A stretch of 64,000 nt of DNA from Paenibacillus pasadenensis DSM 19293. Lineage in GTDB: Bacteria; Bacillota; Bacilli; Paenibacillales; Paenibacillaceae. The notes below the pieces were generated by a model. The model had not been told where the DNA came from, ran no database searches, and saw nothing but the letters and a program-made list of their open reading frames with translations. This document shows positions 43,559 to 52,118 of this stretch, piece after piece (the first letter of the stretch is position 1; each line of letters starts with the position of its first letter). The DNA lies in contig NZ_AULW01000001.1 of assembly GCF_000422485.1 (NCBI RefSeq), forward strand, positions 248,001-312,000. Direction: 5' to 3'. The position numbers and the translations under genes are program-made.

Positions 43559-44362
43559 TTACAACCCGGTGCCGGAGCCGCCGAGCTTGGCCATGATCTT
43601 GACGACGTACGACTGCGTCTCCTGCGGCAGCTCGGAAAAGTGCTCGGTCAGCGTCGCCTCGTCCCGGATGCCGAGCCGATCGAGCCTTCCCGGTCCGGCA
43701 TTGTAGGCCGCCAGCGCGGCAGGCACGCTGCCGTCCAGCTTGCGAAGCAGGTAGGAGAGATATTTGGAGCCTCCGTCGATGTTCTGAGCGGGATCGAACG
43801 AGTCCGTCACGCCGAGTCCGCGCGCCGTTCCGTCCATGAGCTGCATGAGGCCCTTCGCGCCGGCGCCGGAGACGGCCAGCGGCTGGAAGGAGGATTCCGC
43901 CTCGATGACAGAGCGGATCAGCTTCGGAGACAGTCCATGGCGGGCGGCGGCCGAGGCGATCAGCCCTTCGTACTCCGCTCCCGCCGAGCCTGCGCCCTCT
44001 CCGATCCACGCGGCGGCTGACGACGCATAACCGCTTCCCGCCGCGATCAGCGCGGCTTGCAGCGCCGGCGAAGCCGAGGCGTCCCATCCGCCCGCCGCCG
44101 CGGCGGCTTGGCCGTTCAAGCCGGTTCCGGCAGACAGCCCGGACCAAGCGGCGAGCGCCATCATACCGGAGTCGGCGGAGGCGGAGGCATCCGCATCGGC
44201 CAGACCCGAAGCCCCTGCGGCCCCCGACAGCTGGCTCAAGATCTGATCGAAAGCGGAGGCCGCTCCGCTTGATGCCTGGCTGCCGCCGCCAGTCAGCTGA
44301 TCCAGGCTGGGCCGCAGCTGCTGCTGGATGAGCATCGTAAGCATTCGAGGATCGATCGACAT
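43559..44362 (-). CDS. SLT-domain lytic transglycosylase-like protein
   Basis: 267 residues. The first ~140 are an Ala/Ser/Gly-rich low-complexity region with no clear signal peptide. The C-terminal SLT (Slt70-type) domain has the catalytic glutamate in SVIEAESSFQPLAVSGAGAKGLMQLM, the GLMQ motif and YNAGPGRLDRLG, so peptidoglycan cleavage is likely. The related B. subtilis protein is YjbJ. The ATG at 44362 has GAGGAG about 10 nt upstream; the frame opens six codons earlier inside that site. The export route is unclear. Confidence 0.88.
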   Translation of the reverse strand: MSIDPRMLTMLIQQQLRPSLDQLTGGGSQASSGAASAFDQILSQLSGAAGASGLADADASASADSGMMALAAWSGLSAGTGLNGQAAAAAGGWDASASPALQAALIAAGSGYASSAAAWIGEGAGSAGAEYEGLIASAAARHGLSPKLIRSVIEAESSFQPLAVSGAGAKGLMQLMDGTARGLGVTDSFDPAQNIDGGSKYLSYLLRKLDGSVPAALAAYNAGPGRLDRLGIRDEATLTEHFSELPQETQSYVVKIMAKLGGSGTGL

Positions 44363-44447
44363 GATAGGTTCACTCCTCATTTCCCATTATCCTCGGTATA
44401 TCGGCGGACGAGCCTCGGAAATGTAGAGCTCGGCGATATGGCTTTAT

Positions 44448-44483
44448 CGAAAAAGGAAAGAGCCGCCCCGGACGGGACGGCTC
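44448..44483 (-). terminator. Terminator after the DUF1540 gene
   Basis: GAGCCGTCCCG and CGGGGCGGCTC pair with one G-U, then a T-rich tract on the minus strand. Confidence 0.7.
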
Positions 44484-44491
44484 GATGAGGC

Positions 44492-44716
44492 TCATGATGG
44501 CGAATCGGATTTGGGTTGGAACGTGTGGCAGCAGGTCGCGGACGACTCCTTGGCCTCGTCCGTATGGCGGTCTCCGAACTCTCCGCCGGCAAACTCGGCA
44601 GACAGATCGGCGTGCGCATGCTGGTCGATCTCGATATGGATCGCATCGGCCGAGCATTGGTTGCCTTGTCCCCAGAAAGCGCAATTCGAAACGCTGCATG
44701 CAACGCCTTTTGGCAT
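44492..44716 (-). CDS. DUF1540 small cysteine-rich protein
   Basis: 74 residues. The DUF1540 pattern is complete: ACSVSNCAFWGQGNQCSADAIHIEID, with four or five conserved cysteines, then a late CC in SSATCCHTFQPK. This arrangement suggests metal binding, but the function is unknown; many copies occur in spore formers. The ATG has a perfect GGAGGTGA 6 nt upstream. Two other frames overlap it but lack family similarity. Confidence 0.88.
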   Translation of the reverse strand: MPKGVACSVSNCAFWGQGNQCSADAIHIEIDQHAHADLSAEFAGGEFGDRHTDEAKESSATCCHTFQPKSDSPS

Positions 44717-44771
44717 GGTCCCTCACCTCCGCTACCTAGGCTGGCCAGGGAGGGGACGCGGTATGCCTTCC

Positions 44772-45272
44772 TTATTTTTGACCTTGCATCCGACGCGAGG
44801 TCATGTAGTCGTTTTCGTAGTAGGAGAGATCGTCCCTCAGCTCTTCGTAGATCTTGGATACGCCGAGCACGATGTCGCGCGCGCTGCGCAGCGGCTTGTG
44901 CCGGAAGCGGATCGCATCCTGGCCGGTGTACGCGTAGCGGCCGTCCTCGGAGTAGCCTTCGTTCTTCGGATAGAAGAAGGCGTTGACGCAGTGGTGGTAC
45001 ACCTCATAAAGCTGGCGCTCGGCATGCTCGGCGTCGAAGTTCGGCCGGCGCAGCGTGACCCCGAGCTTCTCATAGGCGACCTCGGAGTAGACCAGCAGAT
45101 GACGCAGGTCGGACAGCAGCCCTTTGTAGAAGGTGAGCTCCTCGTCATTTGCTTCCGGGGACGCGAGCTGAGGAAGAGCATGCTCGTTCAGGAAAGGCTC
45201 CAGCTGCGAGATGGCGTCCTTGAGCTTGGCGCGGGTTGATTCGCTGAGCGGCTTTACATTGGCGGATGGCAT
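44772..45272 (-). CDS. YpuI-like protein (DUF3907)
   Basis: 166 residues, soluble and mostly helical. The conserved core is LLVYSEVAYEKLGVTLRRP, QLYEVYHHCVNAFFYPKN and GRYAYTGQDAIRFR, which fits YpuI/DUF3907 of Bacillales. Function unknown. ATG with AAAGGGG upstream; the gene is monocistronic, with about 200 bp upstream shared with the divergent protease gene. Confidence 0.8.
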   Translation of the reverse strand: MPSANVKPLSESTRAKLKDAISQLEPFLNEHALPQLASPEANDEELTFYKGLLSDLRHLLVYSEVAYEKLGVTLRRPNFDAEHAERQLYEVYHHCVNAFFYPKNEGYSEDGRYAYTGQDAIRFRHKPLRSARDIVLGVSKIYEELRDDLSYYENDYMTSRRMQGQK

Positions 45273-45471
45273 GGTGAATTAGGTTCCCCTTTCATCGATC
45301 CCGTAAGAAGTTGAAGATTATGTCTATCCTAACATACAATCGGCGCGATTTGTACTCTTTATGACCCTTGCCGCGGCCGCGAAGCCGCGCCGTCCCTCCG
45401 AATAATTTACGCCCGCTTGCCGGACTCTAAGCAGGAACGGCTATAGACTTGACCGGGAGGATGAGGCCTTC

Positions 45472-47427
45472 ATGAGAAAAAAATGGATCGGCGCGTTCAC
45501 CGCGCTCGCTCTGCTGACGCTGTTGATTCCGATCAGCCCCTGGCTCATTCCCGGCGCGCGTCCGCAGGAACAGAAGGCCAAGACGAGGGCTCTGTCCGCA
45601 GAGCAGGAAAGCCGGCTCAAAGAGGCGGACATCCGCCACGACATGGAAGCGACCGCGATGCTGTGCGCGAGCGAGTGCTCCCGGGATATCGGCAAGCTGT
45701 TCGCGTTGACGGACGCGCCGGCCGCCAGCCGCGCCGACCGGATGAAAAAGCTCATCCGCCACCATCCGCAGATGGCTCATCTGAGCTGGAAAAGCCCCGG
45801 CGCAGCTGACGCCGAAGCCGGAAACGTCCCGGCCGACGCCGAATCGTTCGTCGCGGCGCATGCGAAGCCGGCTGCCGAGGCGATCGCCAAAGGCTCCCGC
45901 TACCAGTCGCAGACGCTGACGGCCGCCGGCAAGCGGTACCTGCTGCTCGCCGTGCCCGCGCCAAGCGGCAAGGAAGGCATCGTCGGCCTGATCCGGCAGG
46001 ACATCGTCGGCGACGTGCAGCGGCATCAGATGCGCAACCTGCGCCAGGTTCCCTTTCCGGCGGAGGGCCATTACCGGATCGAGTCGGTCCGCGCGGGCAC
46101 GAAGCGGGAGTTCACCGTCCGCACCGGCAACGACAACGGAGGCGCCAGCCACTACCATGTCCAGGAAGTCGTCGTCCGCTTCCGCGCCGAGCCGTCCGCG
46201 GAGCAGCTGGAGCAGATCCGCCGCGACATCGGCGCTTCCGCCGAAAACCGGATGCGAGGCGTCTACGTGTTCCGCTCGCGCTCGATGGATGCGATGAAGA
46301 TGATGGGCTATTTCCGCAAAAAGTGGAATCCGATCTATGTCGAGCCCCATTACCTGTACCTGACGAACGAAGCGCCGGCCGACGTGAGGCCGATCGTGCC
46401 GAACGATCGGCTCTACTCCGACTATCAGTGGAACCTCCCGTCCATCGAGACGGAAATCGGCTGGAACCTGTCCAAAGGCAGCGATGGCGTCAAGGTCGCC
46501 GTGCTCGACACCGGCGTGCAGCTGGACCATCCCGATCTTGAAGGAAAGCTGGCGGAAGGCTACAACGTCGTCACCTCCGGCCAGCAGCCCGACGACGATG
46601 TCGGCCACGGCACCCATGTCGCGGGCATCATCGCCGCCGCGGTCAACAACGGGGAAGGCGTCGCCGGCCTGACGTGGTACAACAAGATCATGCCGGTCAA
46701 GGTGCTCGACTCGAGCGGAGCCGGCTCCACCTACTCCGTCGCCCAAGGGCTCATCTGGGCGGCCGATCACGGGGCCAAGGTCATCAACATGAGCCTCGGC
46801 AACTATGCGCAGGCGGAGTTCCTTCACGACGCGATCAAGTACGCCTACGACAAGGATGTCGTGCTCGTCGCGGCAAGCGGCAACGACAACTCCGAGCAGC
46901 CCGGCTATCCGGCTGCATATCCGGAAGTGTTCGCCGTCGGCTCGACCGACTCGCGCGGGCAGAAGTCGTCCTTCTCCAACTATGGCGACTACATCGACGC
47001 GGCGGCGCCGGGAGACAGCATCGCCAGCACCTATCCGGGCAGCCAGTACGCCGCCCTCTCGGGCACGTCGATGGCCAGCCCGCATGTCGCGGCGCTGGCG
47101 GCGCTCATCCGCTCGCTCAATCCGCAGCTGACCAACGTCGAGGTCTATGACATCATGCGCAGCACGGCACGCGATCTCGGCGCCAAGGGAAGAGATCCTT
47201 ACTTCGGCTACGGGCAGATCGACATCGACAAGGCGCTGCGCGCCGCCGGAAAAGGCGGCTCCGCGGCGACGGTCCCCGCCTCGGACGGGCGGCAGCCGGC
47301 CGGCCTCGTTCCGGCGGAGAGCGGCGCTCCTGCCACCGAATCGGCCGCTTCGCACGCGCCCGATTCGTTCGTCGAACGGATCCGCAAGCAGCTGGAGGAG
47401 CTGCGGCGGAGGCTGGAGCGCGGTTAG
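45472..47427 (+). CDS. Secreted S8 subtilisin-like serine protease with long N-terminal region
   Basis: 651 residues. Signal peptide or anchor at about 4-28. The catalytic triad is complete: Asp346 (VAVLDTGVQLDHPDLEG), His379 (GHGTHVAGIIAA) and Ser533 (SGTSMASPHVAALAAL), with oxyanion Asn471. Residues 30-330 form an unusually long N-terminal region; its last part (VVVRFRAEPSAEQLEQIRRD) looks like an I9-type propeptide inhibitor, the first part is unassigned and has a CASEC pair. The C-terminal 70 residues are a linker and a basic coiled tail. ATG with GGGAGG upstream. It is likely an extracellular protease. Confidence 0.95.
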   Translation: MRKKWIGAFTALALLTLLIPISPWLIPGARPQEQKAKTRALSAEQESRLKEADIRHDMEATAMLCASECSRDIGKLFALTDAPAASRADRMKKLIRHHPQMAHLSWKSPGAADAEAGNVPADAESFVAAHAKPAAEAIAKGSRYQSQTLTAAGKRYLLLAVPAPSGKEGIVGLIRQDIVGDVQRHQMRNLRQVPFPAEGHYRIESVRAGTKREFTVRTGNDNGGASHYHVQEVVVRFRAEPSAEQLEQIRRDIGASAENRMRGVYVFRSRSMDAMKMMGYFRKKWNPIYVEPHYLYLTNEAPADVRPIVPNDRLYSDYQWNLPSIETEIGWNLSKGSDGVKVAVLDTGVQLDHPDLEGKLAEGYNVVTSGQQPDDDVGHGTHVAGIIAAAVNNGEGVAGLTWYNKIMPVKVLDSSGAGSTYSVAQGLIWAADHGAKVINMSLGNYAQAEFLHDAIKYAYDKDVVLVAASGNDNSEQPGYPAAYPEVFAVGSTDSRGQKSSFSNYGDYIDAAAPGDSIASTYPGSQYAALSGTSMASPHVAALAALIRSLNPQLTNVEVYDIMRSTARDLGAKGRDPYFGYGQIDIDKALRAAGKGGSAATVPASDGRQPAGLVPAESGAPATESAASHAPDSFVERIRKQLEELRRRLERG

Positions 47428-47452
47428 CCGCCAGAGCCTGGATCCTGAAGTG

Positions 47453-47496
47453 AAAAAAGCGTCCTTCTCCCGAGCGGGAGAAGGACGCTTTTTTTG
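47453..47496. terminator. Bidirectional terminator between the protease gene and rnpB
   Basis: GCGTCCTTCTCCC and GGGAGAAGGACGC pair perfectly over 13 bp, flanked by A6 and T7, so it can stop both the protease gene and the oppositely transcribed rnpB. Confidence 0.92.
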
Positions 47497-47562
47497 AAGC
47501 GCCGTCCGATAGGACGGCAACATGCTCCAAAGCGCTGGGCGCTGTTGATCGCAGGGTCGTTG

Positions 47563-47972
47563 CGGAAAGTCTGCCGTAAGCCGGGTTCTGTGCTCTTCGT
47601 GGTCCGAACGGGAACGACCCTCCCACGGTCAAGCGACAATCATCTATCTAGGCCGGCCATTGCTGGCAGGCTCAAGCGACCAACCCGAACGCACCCCGGG
47701 CAAGGGCTGGAGCCGAAGCTCCCGCGTTCTCTTAGGTCTTGCTCCAGATGGGGTTTACCAGCCGCGTTGTCGCCAACGCCGCTCGTGGTCTCTTACACCA
47801 CGGTTCCACCCTTGCCTGATCCGGCGCGCGAGGCGCCGGCCATCGGCGGTCCATTTCTGTGGCACTATCCTTCGGCTCGCGCCGACTGGACGTTATCCAG
47901 CATCCTGCCCTACGGAGCCCGGACTTTCCTCTCGCGGCCGAGGCCGCCAGCGATTGTCTGTCAGACTTTCCG
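47563..47972 (-). ncRNA. rnpB: RNase P RNA, class A
   Basis: About 410 nt. The ends pair as P1 (CGGAAAGTCTG with CAGACTTTCCG, 11 bp). The conserved GAGGAAAGTCCGGGCTCC, CCGCCGATGGCC, GGATCAGGCAAGGGTG, GCTTGAGCCTG, GGCCTAGATAGATGATTGTC and terminal ACAGAACCCGGCTTAC are all found in order. These match the ancestral class A RNA. Class B of B. subtilis has GTCCATGCTC and ACAAAACATGGCTTAC at the same places. The RNA processes the 5' ends of tRNAs. Confidence 0.95.
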
Positions 47973-47983
47973 ATACCTAAGCT

Positions 47984-48012
47984 AGTATAGCCGGATCGGA
48001 GTCCTCATGCAA
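47984..48012 (-). promoter_or_regulatory. SigmaA promoter of rnpB
   Basis: TTGCAT, exactly 17 bp, TATACT, about 10 bp ahead of the predicted 5' end of the RNA. The -35 box overlaps the last codons of the upstream gene (stop at 48005). Confidence 0.8.
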
Positions 48013-49126
48013 GACGAAACGGCTCGGTATTTATCGCCGAAGGAACGACCTCCGTCGCATAGCGCGATTCGGAGAGCCGTGCGGACAGCCACTGCGCCAC
48101 CTTCGCCTTCATGATCTTCTCGGCGTTATGCCCCGGATCGATGAGCAGCATGCCCGCGGCGAGCGCGTCGTGGGCGGAATGATAGTCGATGTCCCCGGTA
48201 ATGAGCGCCTGCGCGCCGGCGAACTGGGCCTGCCGCCAGTAGCGGGCTCCCGAGCCGCCGAGCACGGCTGCCTTGCGCACCTCCGTTCCGAGGTCGCCCG
48301 TCACGCGCACAAAAGGCACGTCGAAAGCGGCCTTGACCCGCTCCGCCAGCTCGGCGAGCGTGAGCGGCCGCTCCAGCCGCCCGCTGCGGCCGAGGCCGAG
48401 CGACTTGCCTTCCCGCTCCAGCCGGATGACGTCGTAGGCCGTCTCCTCGTACGGATGGGCGGCCAGCATCGCCTTCACCGTCTTGCGCAGCAGGCTCTCA
48501 GGCACGACGATCTCGATGCGGACCTCGTCGACGGTTTCCAGCCGCCCTTGCGTGCCGAGGAACGGAGCGCTGCCCGCTCCAGGCCGGAACGTGCCCGTGC
48601 CGCTCGTATTGAAGCTGCATTGGTCATAGCTGCCGAGCGCGCCGCCGCCGGCTTGCCACATCGCCTCGCGCACGGCATCGGCATGCGTCTGCGGCACATA
48701 GACGGCAAGCTTGAGCAGCCGGTCCTCATGCACCTTTTCCAGGCTGACGCGGCCCTCCGCCGCGATGCCGACCGCATCGGCCATCCAGTCGTTCATGCCG
48801 CCTTCGGCGACGTCGAGATTCGTATGCGAGATATAGACCGCGATGTCATGCTTGATCAGCTTCTCGTACAGCGCCCCCGCGGGCGATGCGGTATCGATCT
48901 TGGCGAGCGGCCGGAAAATAATGGCGTGATGGGCGACGATCAGCTCGGCTCCCTCCGCGATCGCCTCCTCCACCACTTCCATCGTCACGTCAAGCGCGAC
49001 CAGCGCCTTGCGGACCGGCTTCTGCAGCGTGCCGAGCTGCAGGCCGATCCGATCGTTCTCCACGGCATATCTTTTCGGCGCGAGCCGCTCCATCAGCTCA
49101 GCGACGACATGTCCGTTCGCGTACAT
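48005..49126 (-). CDS. yqfO: Nif3-like dinuclear metal protein (YqfO)
   Basis: 373 residues. Nif3/NIF-family hexamer with a two-metal centre: metal ligands in ELIVAHHAIIF (HH) and in TGDIDYHSAHDALAAGMLLIDPGHNAEK. An inserted central YqfO domain (about 130-230; LAVYVPQTHADAVREAMWQA) lengthens it relative to E. coli YbgI. Its biochemical role is not settled; GTP cyclohydrolase-like names in databases are weak. The ATG at 49126 follows GAGGAGGTG. It overlaps trmK by 34 bp. Confidence 0.93.
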   Translation of the reverse strand: MYANGHVVAELMERLAPKRYAVENDRIGLQLGTLQKPVRKALVALDVTMEVVEEAIAEGAELIVAHHAIIFRPLAKIDTASPAGALYEKLIKHDIAVYISHTNLDVAEGGMNDWMADAVGIAAEGRVSLEKVHEDRLLKLAVYVPQTHADAVREAMWQAGGGALGSYDQCSFNTSGTGTFRPGAGSAPFLGTQGRLETVDEVRIEIVVPESLLRKTVKAMLAAHPYEETAYDVIRLEREGKSLGLGRSGRLERPLTLAELAERVKAAFDVPFVRVTGDLGTEVRKAAVLGGSGARYWRQAQFAGAQALITGDIDYHSAHDALAAGMLLIDPGHNAEKIMKAKVAQWLSARLSESRYATEVVPSAINTEPFRLA

Positions 49127-49872
49127 GCGAGCACCTCCTCGATTCGATCGATCACCTGGGCGAGCTCGCGCTTGCGGGCCGCCGCCTCCTCCGTGTCCGA
49201 ACGCTCCAGCTGGAGCGCGATGCCTCGCAGCTTGCGCAGCTCCGAGCTCCATTTGCGGGCGAACGCTTCCGACGGACGACGGGTCAAATAAGGCCCCATC
49301 CGCAGCTTGAGCCTCCGGTCCTCCTCGGACGTCAGCCCCGGTAGCAGCGGCTCGCCTCCATACAGCTCCTCGCTCCGCTCCCGCGCCTCGGCGGAGCTCA
49401 GCGCGTGGAGCACTTCATAGATCTTGCCGTCCTCCTCGAGGATCGACTCTTCGGCCAGATGCCAGCCATGCTCCAGCAGCCAGGCGCGCACGAGCTCCTC
49501 GCCTACGTTCGGCTGCAGCACGAGCTGGCGCACGCCGTCCAGCTTGCCGCCGAGGCGGCCCGCCTCCAGGATCGACACGATAAGCGCGCCGCCCATGCCG
49601 GCAATCGTCACCGTGTCGGCCTCTCCGGGCTGCAGCACCTCCAGCCCGTCTCCTTTGCGCGCCTCGATGGACGAGGCGAGGCCGGCTGCGGCGATGCCGC
49701 GGCGAGCCGCCTCCAGCGGACCGTCGTTCACCTCGCCGGCGATCGCCGACGGACAGGTGCCGCGGCCGACGAGCTCGACCGGCAGCAGCGCGTGATCCGA
49801 GCCGATGTCCGCGAGGCGCGAGCCCTCGAGGACGTAATCCGCGATCGCGCTTAAGCGCTTTGATGTCAGCAT
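49093..49872 (-). CDS. trmK: tRNA (adenine22-N1)-methyltransferase TrmK
   Basis: 259 residues, SAM-dependent m1A22 formation in tRNA. Rossmann motif ADIGSDHALLPVEL, then IAGEVNDGPLEAA and TVTIAGMGGALIVSIL. The C-terminal ~80 residues form a coiled coil that binds tRNA. It lies between the sigA side and yqfO, as in Bacillus (yqfN-yqfO). The ATG at 49872 begins right after the stop of the upstream membrane gene; a TTG three codons earlier is the alternative start. Confidence 0.94.
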   Translation of the reverse strand: MLTSKRLSAIADYVLEGSRLADIGSDHALLPVELVGRGTCPSAIAGEVNDGPLEAARRGIAAAGLASSIEARKGDGLEVLQPGEADTVTIAGMGGALIVSILEAGRLGGKLDGVRQLVLQPNVGEELVRAWLLEHGWHLAEESILEEDGKIYEVLHALSSAEARERSEELYGGEPLLPGLTSEEDRRLKLRMGPYLTRRPSEAFARKWSSELRKLRGIALQLERSDTEEAAARKRELAQVIDRIEEVLACTRTDMSSLS

Positions 49873-49873
49873 A

Positions 49874-50728
49874 TTAAGCAACCCACTCTATCCAATAGTT
49901 TCGCAGGAGGAACAGCGCTCCTCCGCCTAGCACCAGTTTACCAACAAATACGCTCTGGAGCCAAACGCCCCGACCTTGCTCGACGAGCAGCGTCGCTTCC
50001 GGCATGAACGCCATCAACGAGGCGACGCCCAGCAGCACGGCGCAGGAAGGCTTGGACCAGCGGCGCACGAACCAGCCGGACCAGCCGAACAGCACCGCGA
50101 GCGGCAGCCAGTACAGCTGCTTCTCGCCGAGGGCGGCGCCGCCGGCAAGCTGCTGCAGCAAAATCGCATACACGAGCGCCAGGCAGGCCCAGCCGCAAAA
50201 ATGGAGCAGCGGTATGCGCTGCCAGATGCCGTATCCGATCCAAAAAACGGCGCATCCGCTCCAGATCGCGGCGTTCCACTGCCAGCCGAGCAGGCCGTGC
50301 AGGCCCATCAGGTAGAGCGCGAAGCCGGCAAGCAGCAGCATGCCTGCGCCGGTCCAGGCCATGCCCGCCGTCTCGCTGCGGGGCCGGATGACCGCTCCCG
50401 CGGTCAAGGAGCCGCCCGAGACAAGCAGCGCGATCGCGATTTGCAAAGCCGGATGAAAAGAGCTAAAATGAAGAACAATCAAGAAGAAAAGGGAGAAGAT
50501 GGCAAGAAATAAGAGCCATTTCCAGCCGGATGCGCCCGCCGCCGCCCTTACCGCTTTTTTCGTCCGCAGCCTTTCTTTGGGGGATGCCTCTGGGAGCGGA
50601 TCCTCGTCGGCGGACGCCGGCTCGGCATACAGATTGAGCAGGAAGTCGCAATAGTGATCCGGCAGCAGCTTGCTTTTTTTCCACCCGCGAATCTCCTGCA
50701 CCATAAGGTTTCGCTTGTCCATATCCAT
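49874..50728 (-). CDS. Multi-pass membrane protein of unknown function
   Basis: 284 residues. A polar, charged N-terminal cytoplasmic part (about 1-68, MDMDKRNLMVQEIRGWKKSK) precedes eight or so hydrophobic helices. The shape resembles DUF2157-type proteins, but I do not recognise a family with certainty. In B. subtilis the cytochrome gene cccA lies between sigA and yqfN; here this gene takes that place. No haem-binding CxxCH is present, so it is not a cytochrome. Confidence 0.6.
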   Translation of the reverse strand: MDMDKRNLMVQEIRGWKKSKLLPDHYCDFLLNLYAEPASADEDPLPEASPKERLRTKKAVRAAAGASGWKWLLFLAIFSLFFLIVLHFSSFHPALQIAIALLVSGGSLTAGAVIRPRSETAGMAWTGAGMLLLAGFALYLMGLHGLLGWQWNAAIWSGCAVFWIGYGIWQRIPLLHFCGWACLALVYAILLQQLAGGAALGEKQLYWLPLAVLFGWSGWFVRRWSKPSCAVLLGVASLMAFMPEATLLVEQGRGVWLQSVFVGKLVLGGGALFLLRNYWIEWVA

Positions 50729-50873
50729 GATGACGGCTCTCCTTGCAGCCGCTCGCAGACGAGCGGCCTATGGAATCGGAGCCGGTCGGCTCCCTTCCTT
50801 ACATCGTCATCTCGGCCAAGCGGCTGAAGGGCCATCCGTCTCCGGGACGTTGGACCTATCCGCTCCCCAAGCC

Positions 50874-50902
50874 AAAAAAAGACTCCCCGCGAATGCGGAG
50901 AG
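50874..50902 (-). terminator. Terminator after sigA
   Basis: CTCTCCGC and GCGGGGAG (one wobble) with an ATTC loop, then seven T on the minus strand, about 20 bp past the sigA stop. Confidence 0.8.
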
Positions 50903-50919
50903 CCGGGCCGGCCTTCGAC

Positions 50920-52047
50920 CTATTCCAAGAAATCCTTGAGCCGCTTGCTGCGGCTCGGATGGCGGAGCTTGCGGAGCGCCTTGGCTTCGATCTGGCGGAT
51001 CCGCTCGCGCGTCACGCCAAATACCTTGCCGACCTCCTCCAGCGTCCTCGTACGGCCGTCATCCAGGCCGAAGCGCAGGCGCAGCACGTTCTCCTCGCGC
51101 TCGGTCAGCGTATCGAGCACGTCCTCCAGCTGTTCCTTGAGCAGCTCGTACGCCGCGGCATCCGCCGGAGCGAGCGCCTCCTGATCCTCGATGAAATCTC
51201 CCAGATGCGAATCGTCCTCCTCGCCGATCGGCGTCTCGAGCGATACCGGCTCCTGAGCGATCTTCATGATCTCCCGCACCTTGTCGGTGCTCAGATCCAT
51301 CTCGGCCGCGATCTCCTCCGGCGTGGGCTCGCGTCCAAGCTCCTGCAGCAGCTGGCGCGAGACGCGGATCAGCTTGTTGATCGTCTCGACCATATGCACC
51401 GGGATCCGAATCGTGCGGGCCTGGTCGGCGATGGCGCGCGTGATCGCCTGACGGATCCACCACGTCGCGTAGGTGCTGAACTTGAAGCCCTTTTGGTGGT
51501 CGAACTTCTCGACGGCCTTGATCAGGCCCATGTTGCCCTCCTGGATCAGGTCCAGGAACAGCATGCCGCGGCCGACATAGCGCTTGGCGATGCTGACGAC
51601 GAGGCGGAGGTTCGCTTCCGCCAGCCGGCGCTTCGCTTCCTCGTCGCCTTGCTCGATGCGCTTGGCCAGCTCGATCTCGTCATCGGCGAGCAGCAGCGGC
51701 ACGCGGCCGATCTCCTTGAGGTACATGCGGACCGGGTCGTTGATCTTGATGCCGGGCGGCAGGCTCAGGTCGTCGTCGAAGTTGAACTCGTCGCTCTCGC
51801 GCTCCTGATCCTCGCCTCCGAGCAGAGACGGCCGATCGTCCCGCTCGTTCGTCACTTCGATGCCGAGATCGTCGAGCTGCTCGAAAAACTCGTCGATCTG
51901 CTCCGGCTCCTGATCGAAAGGAGCGAGCTTATCCATGATCTCTTTATAAGAAAGGGAAGACCGCTTTTTCCCCTGTTCGATGAGCTGATCCTTGACCAGC
52001 TCCATTTTTTGCTCGTTGTCCAGCTCCGTATGTTGGTCATTCGCCAT
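50920..52047 (-). CDS. sigA: Principal sigma factor SigA (RpoD)
   Basis: 375 residues, group 1 housekeeping sigma factor. Region 1.2 [16 protein letters not shown]; region 2 [21 protein letters not shown]; region 2.4 [17 protein letters not shown]; region 3 [12 protein letters not shown]; and region 4.2 [20 protein letters not shown]. An acidic, disordered region 1.1 (about 1-120) is present. It sits with dnaG upstream, the usual macromolecular-synthesis order in Firmicutes (rpsU is not present here). Confidence 0.99.
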   Translation of the reverse strand: MANDQHTELDNEQKMELVKDQLIEQGKKRSSLSYKEIMDKLAPFDQEPEQIDEFFEQLDDLGIEVTNERDDRPSLLGGEDQERESDEFNFDDDLSLPPGIKINDPVRMYLKEIGRVPLLLADDEIELAKRIEQGDEEAKRRLAEANLRLVVSIAKRYVGRGMLFLDLIQEGNMGLIKAVEKFDHQKGFKFSTYATWWIRQAITRAIADQARTIRIPVHMVETINKLIRVSRQLLQELGREPTPEEIAAEMDLSTDKVREIMKIAQEPVSLETPIGEEDDSHLGDFIEDQEALAPADAAAYELLKEQLEDVLDTLTEREENVLRLRFGLDDGRTRTLEEVGKVFGVTRERIRQIEAKALRKLRHPSRSKRLKDFLE

Positions 52048-52118
52048 ATTCCCGACTCCCTCCTCCCTAGAAAGGTCATCCTGCCGATTCCTTCTGCTGT
52101 CTTTCTAGGGCGATAATC

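Noticed and set aside
44377-44703. 108-residue minus-strand frame overlapping the DUF1540 gene
   Set aside because: It lacks a ribosome site and family similarity. The 74-residue DUF1540 frame explains the region.
45427-47523. 698-residue minus-strand open frame
   Set aside because: Antisense to the subtilisin-like protease, which has an intact catalytic triad, signal peptide and ribosome site on the plus strand.
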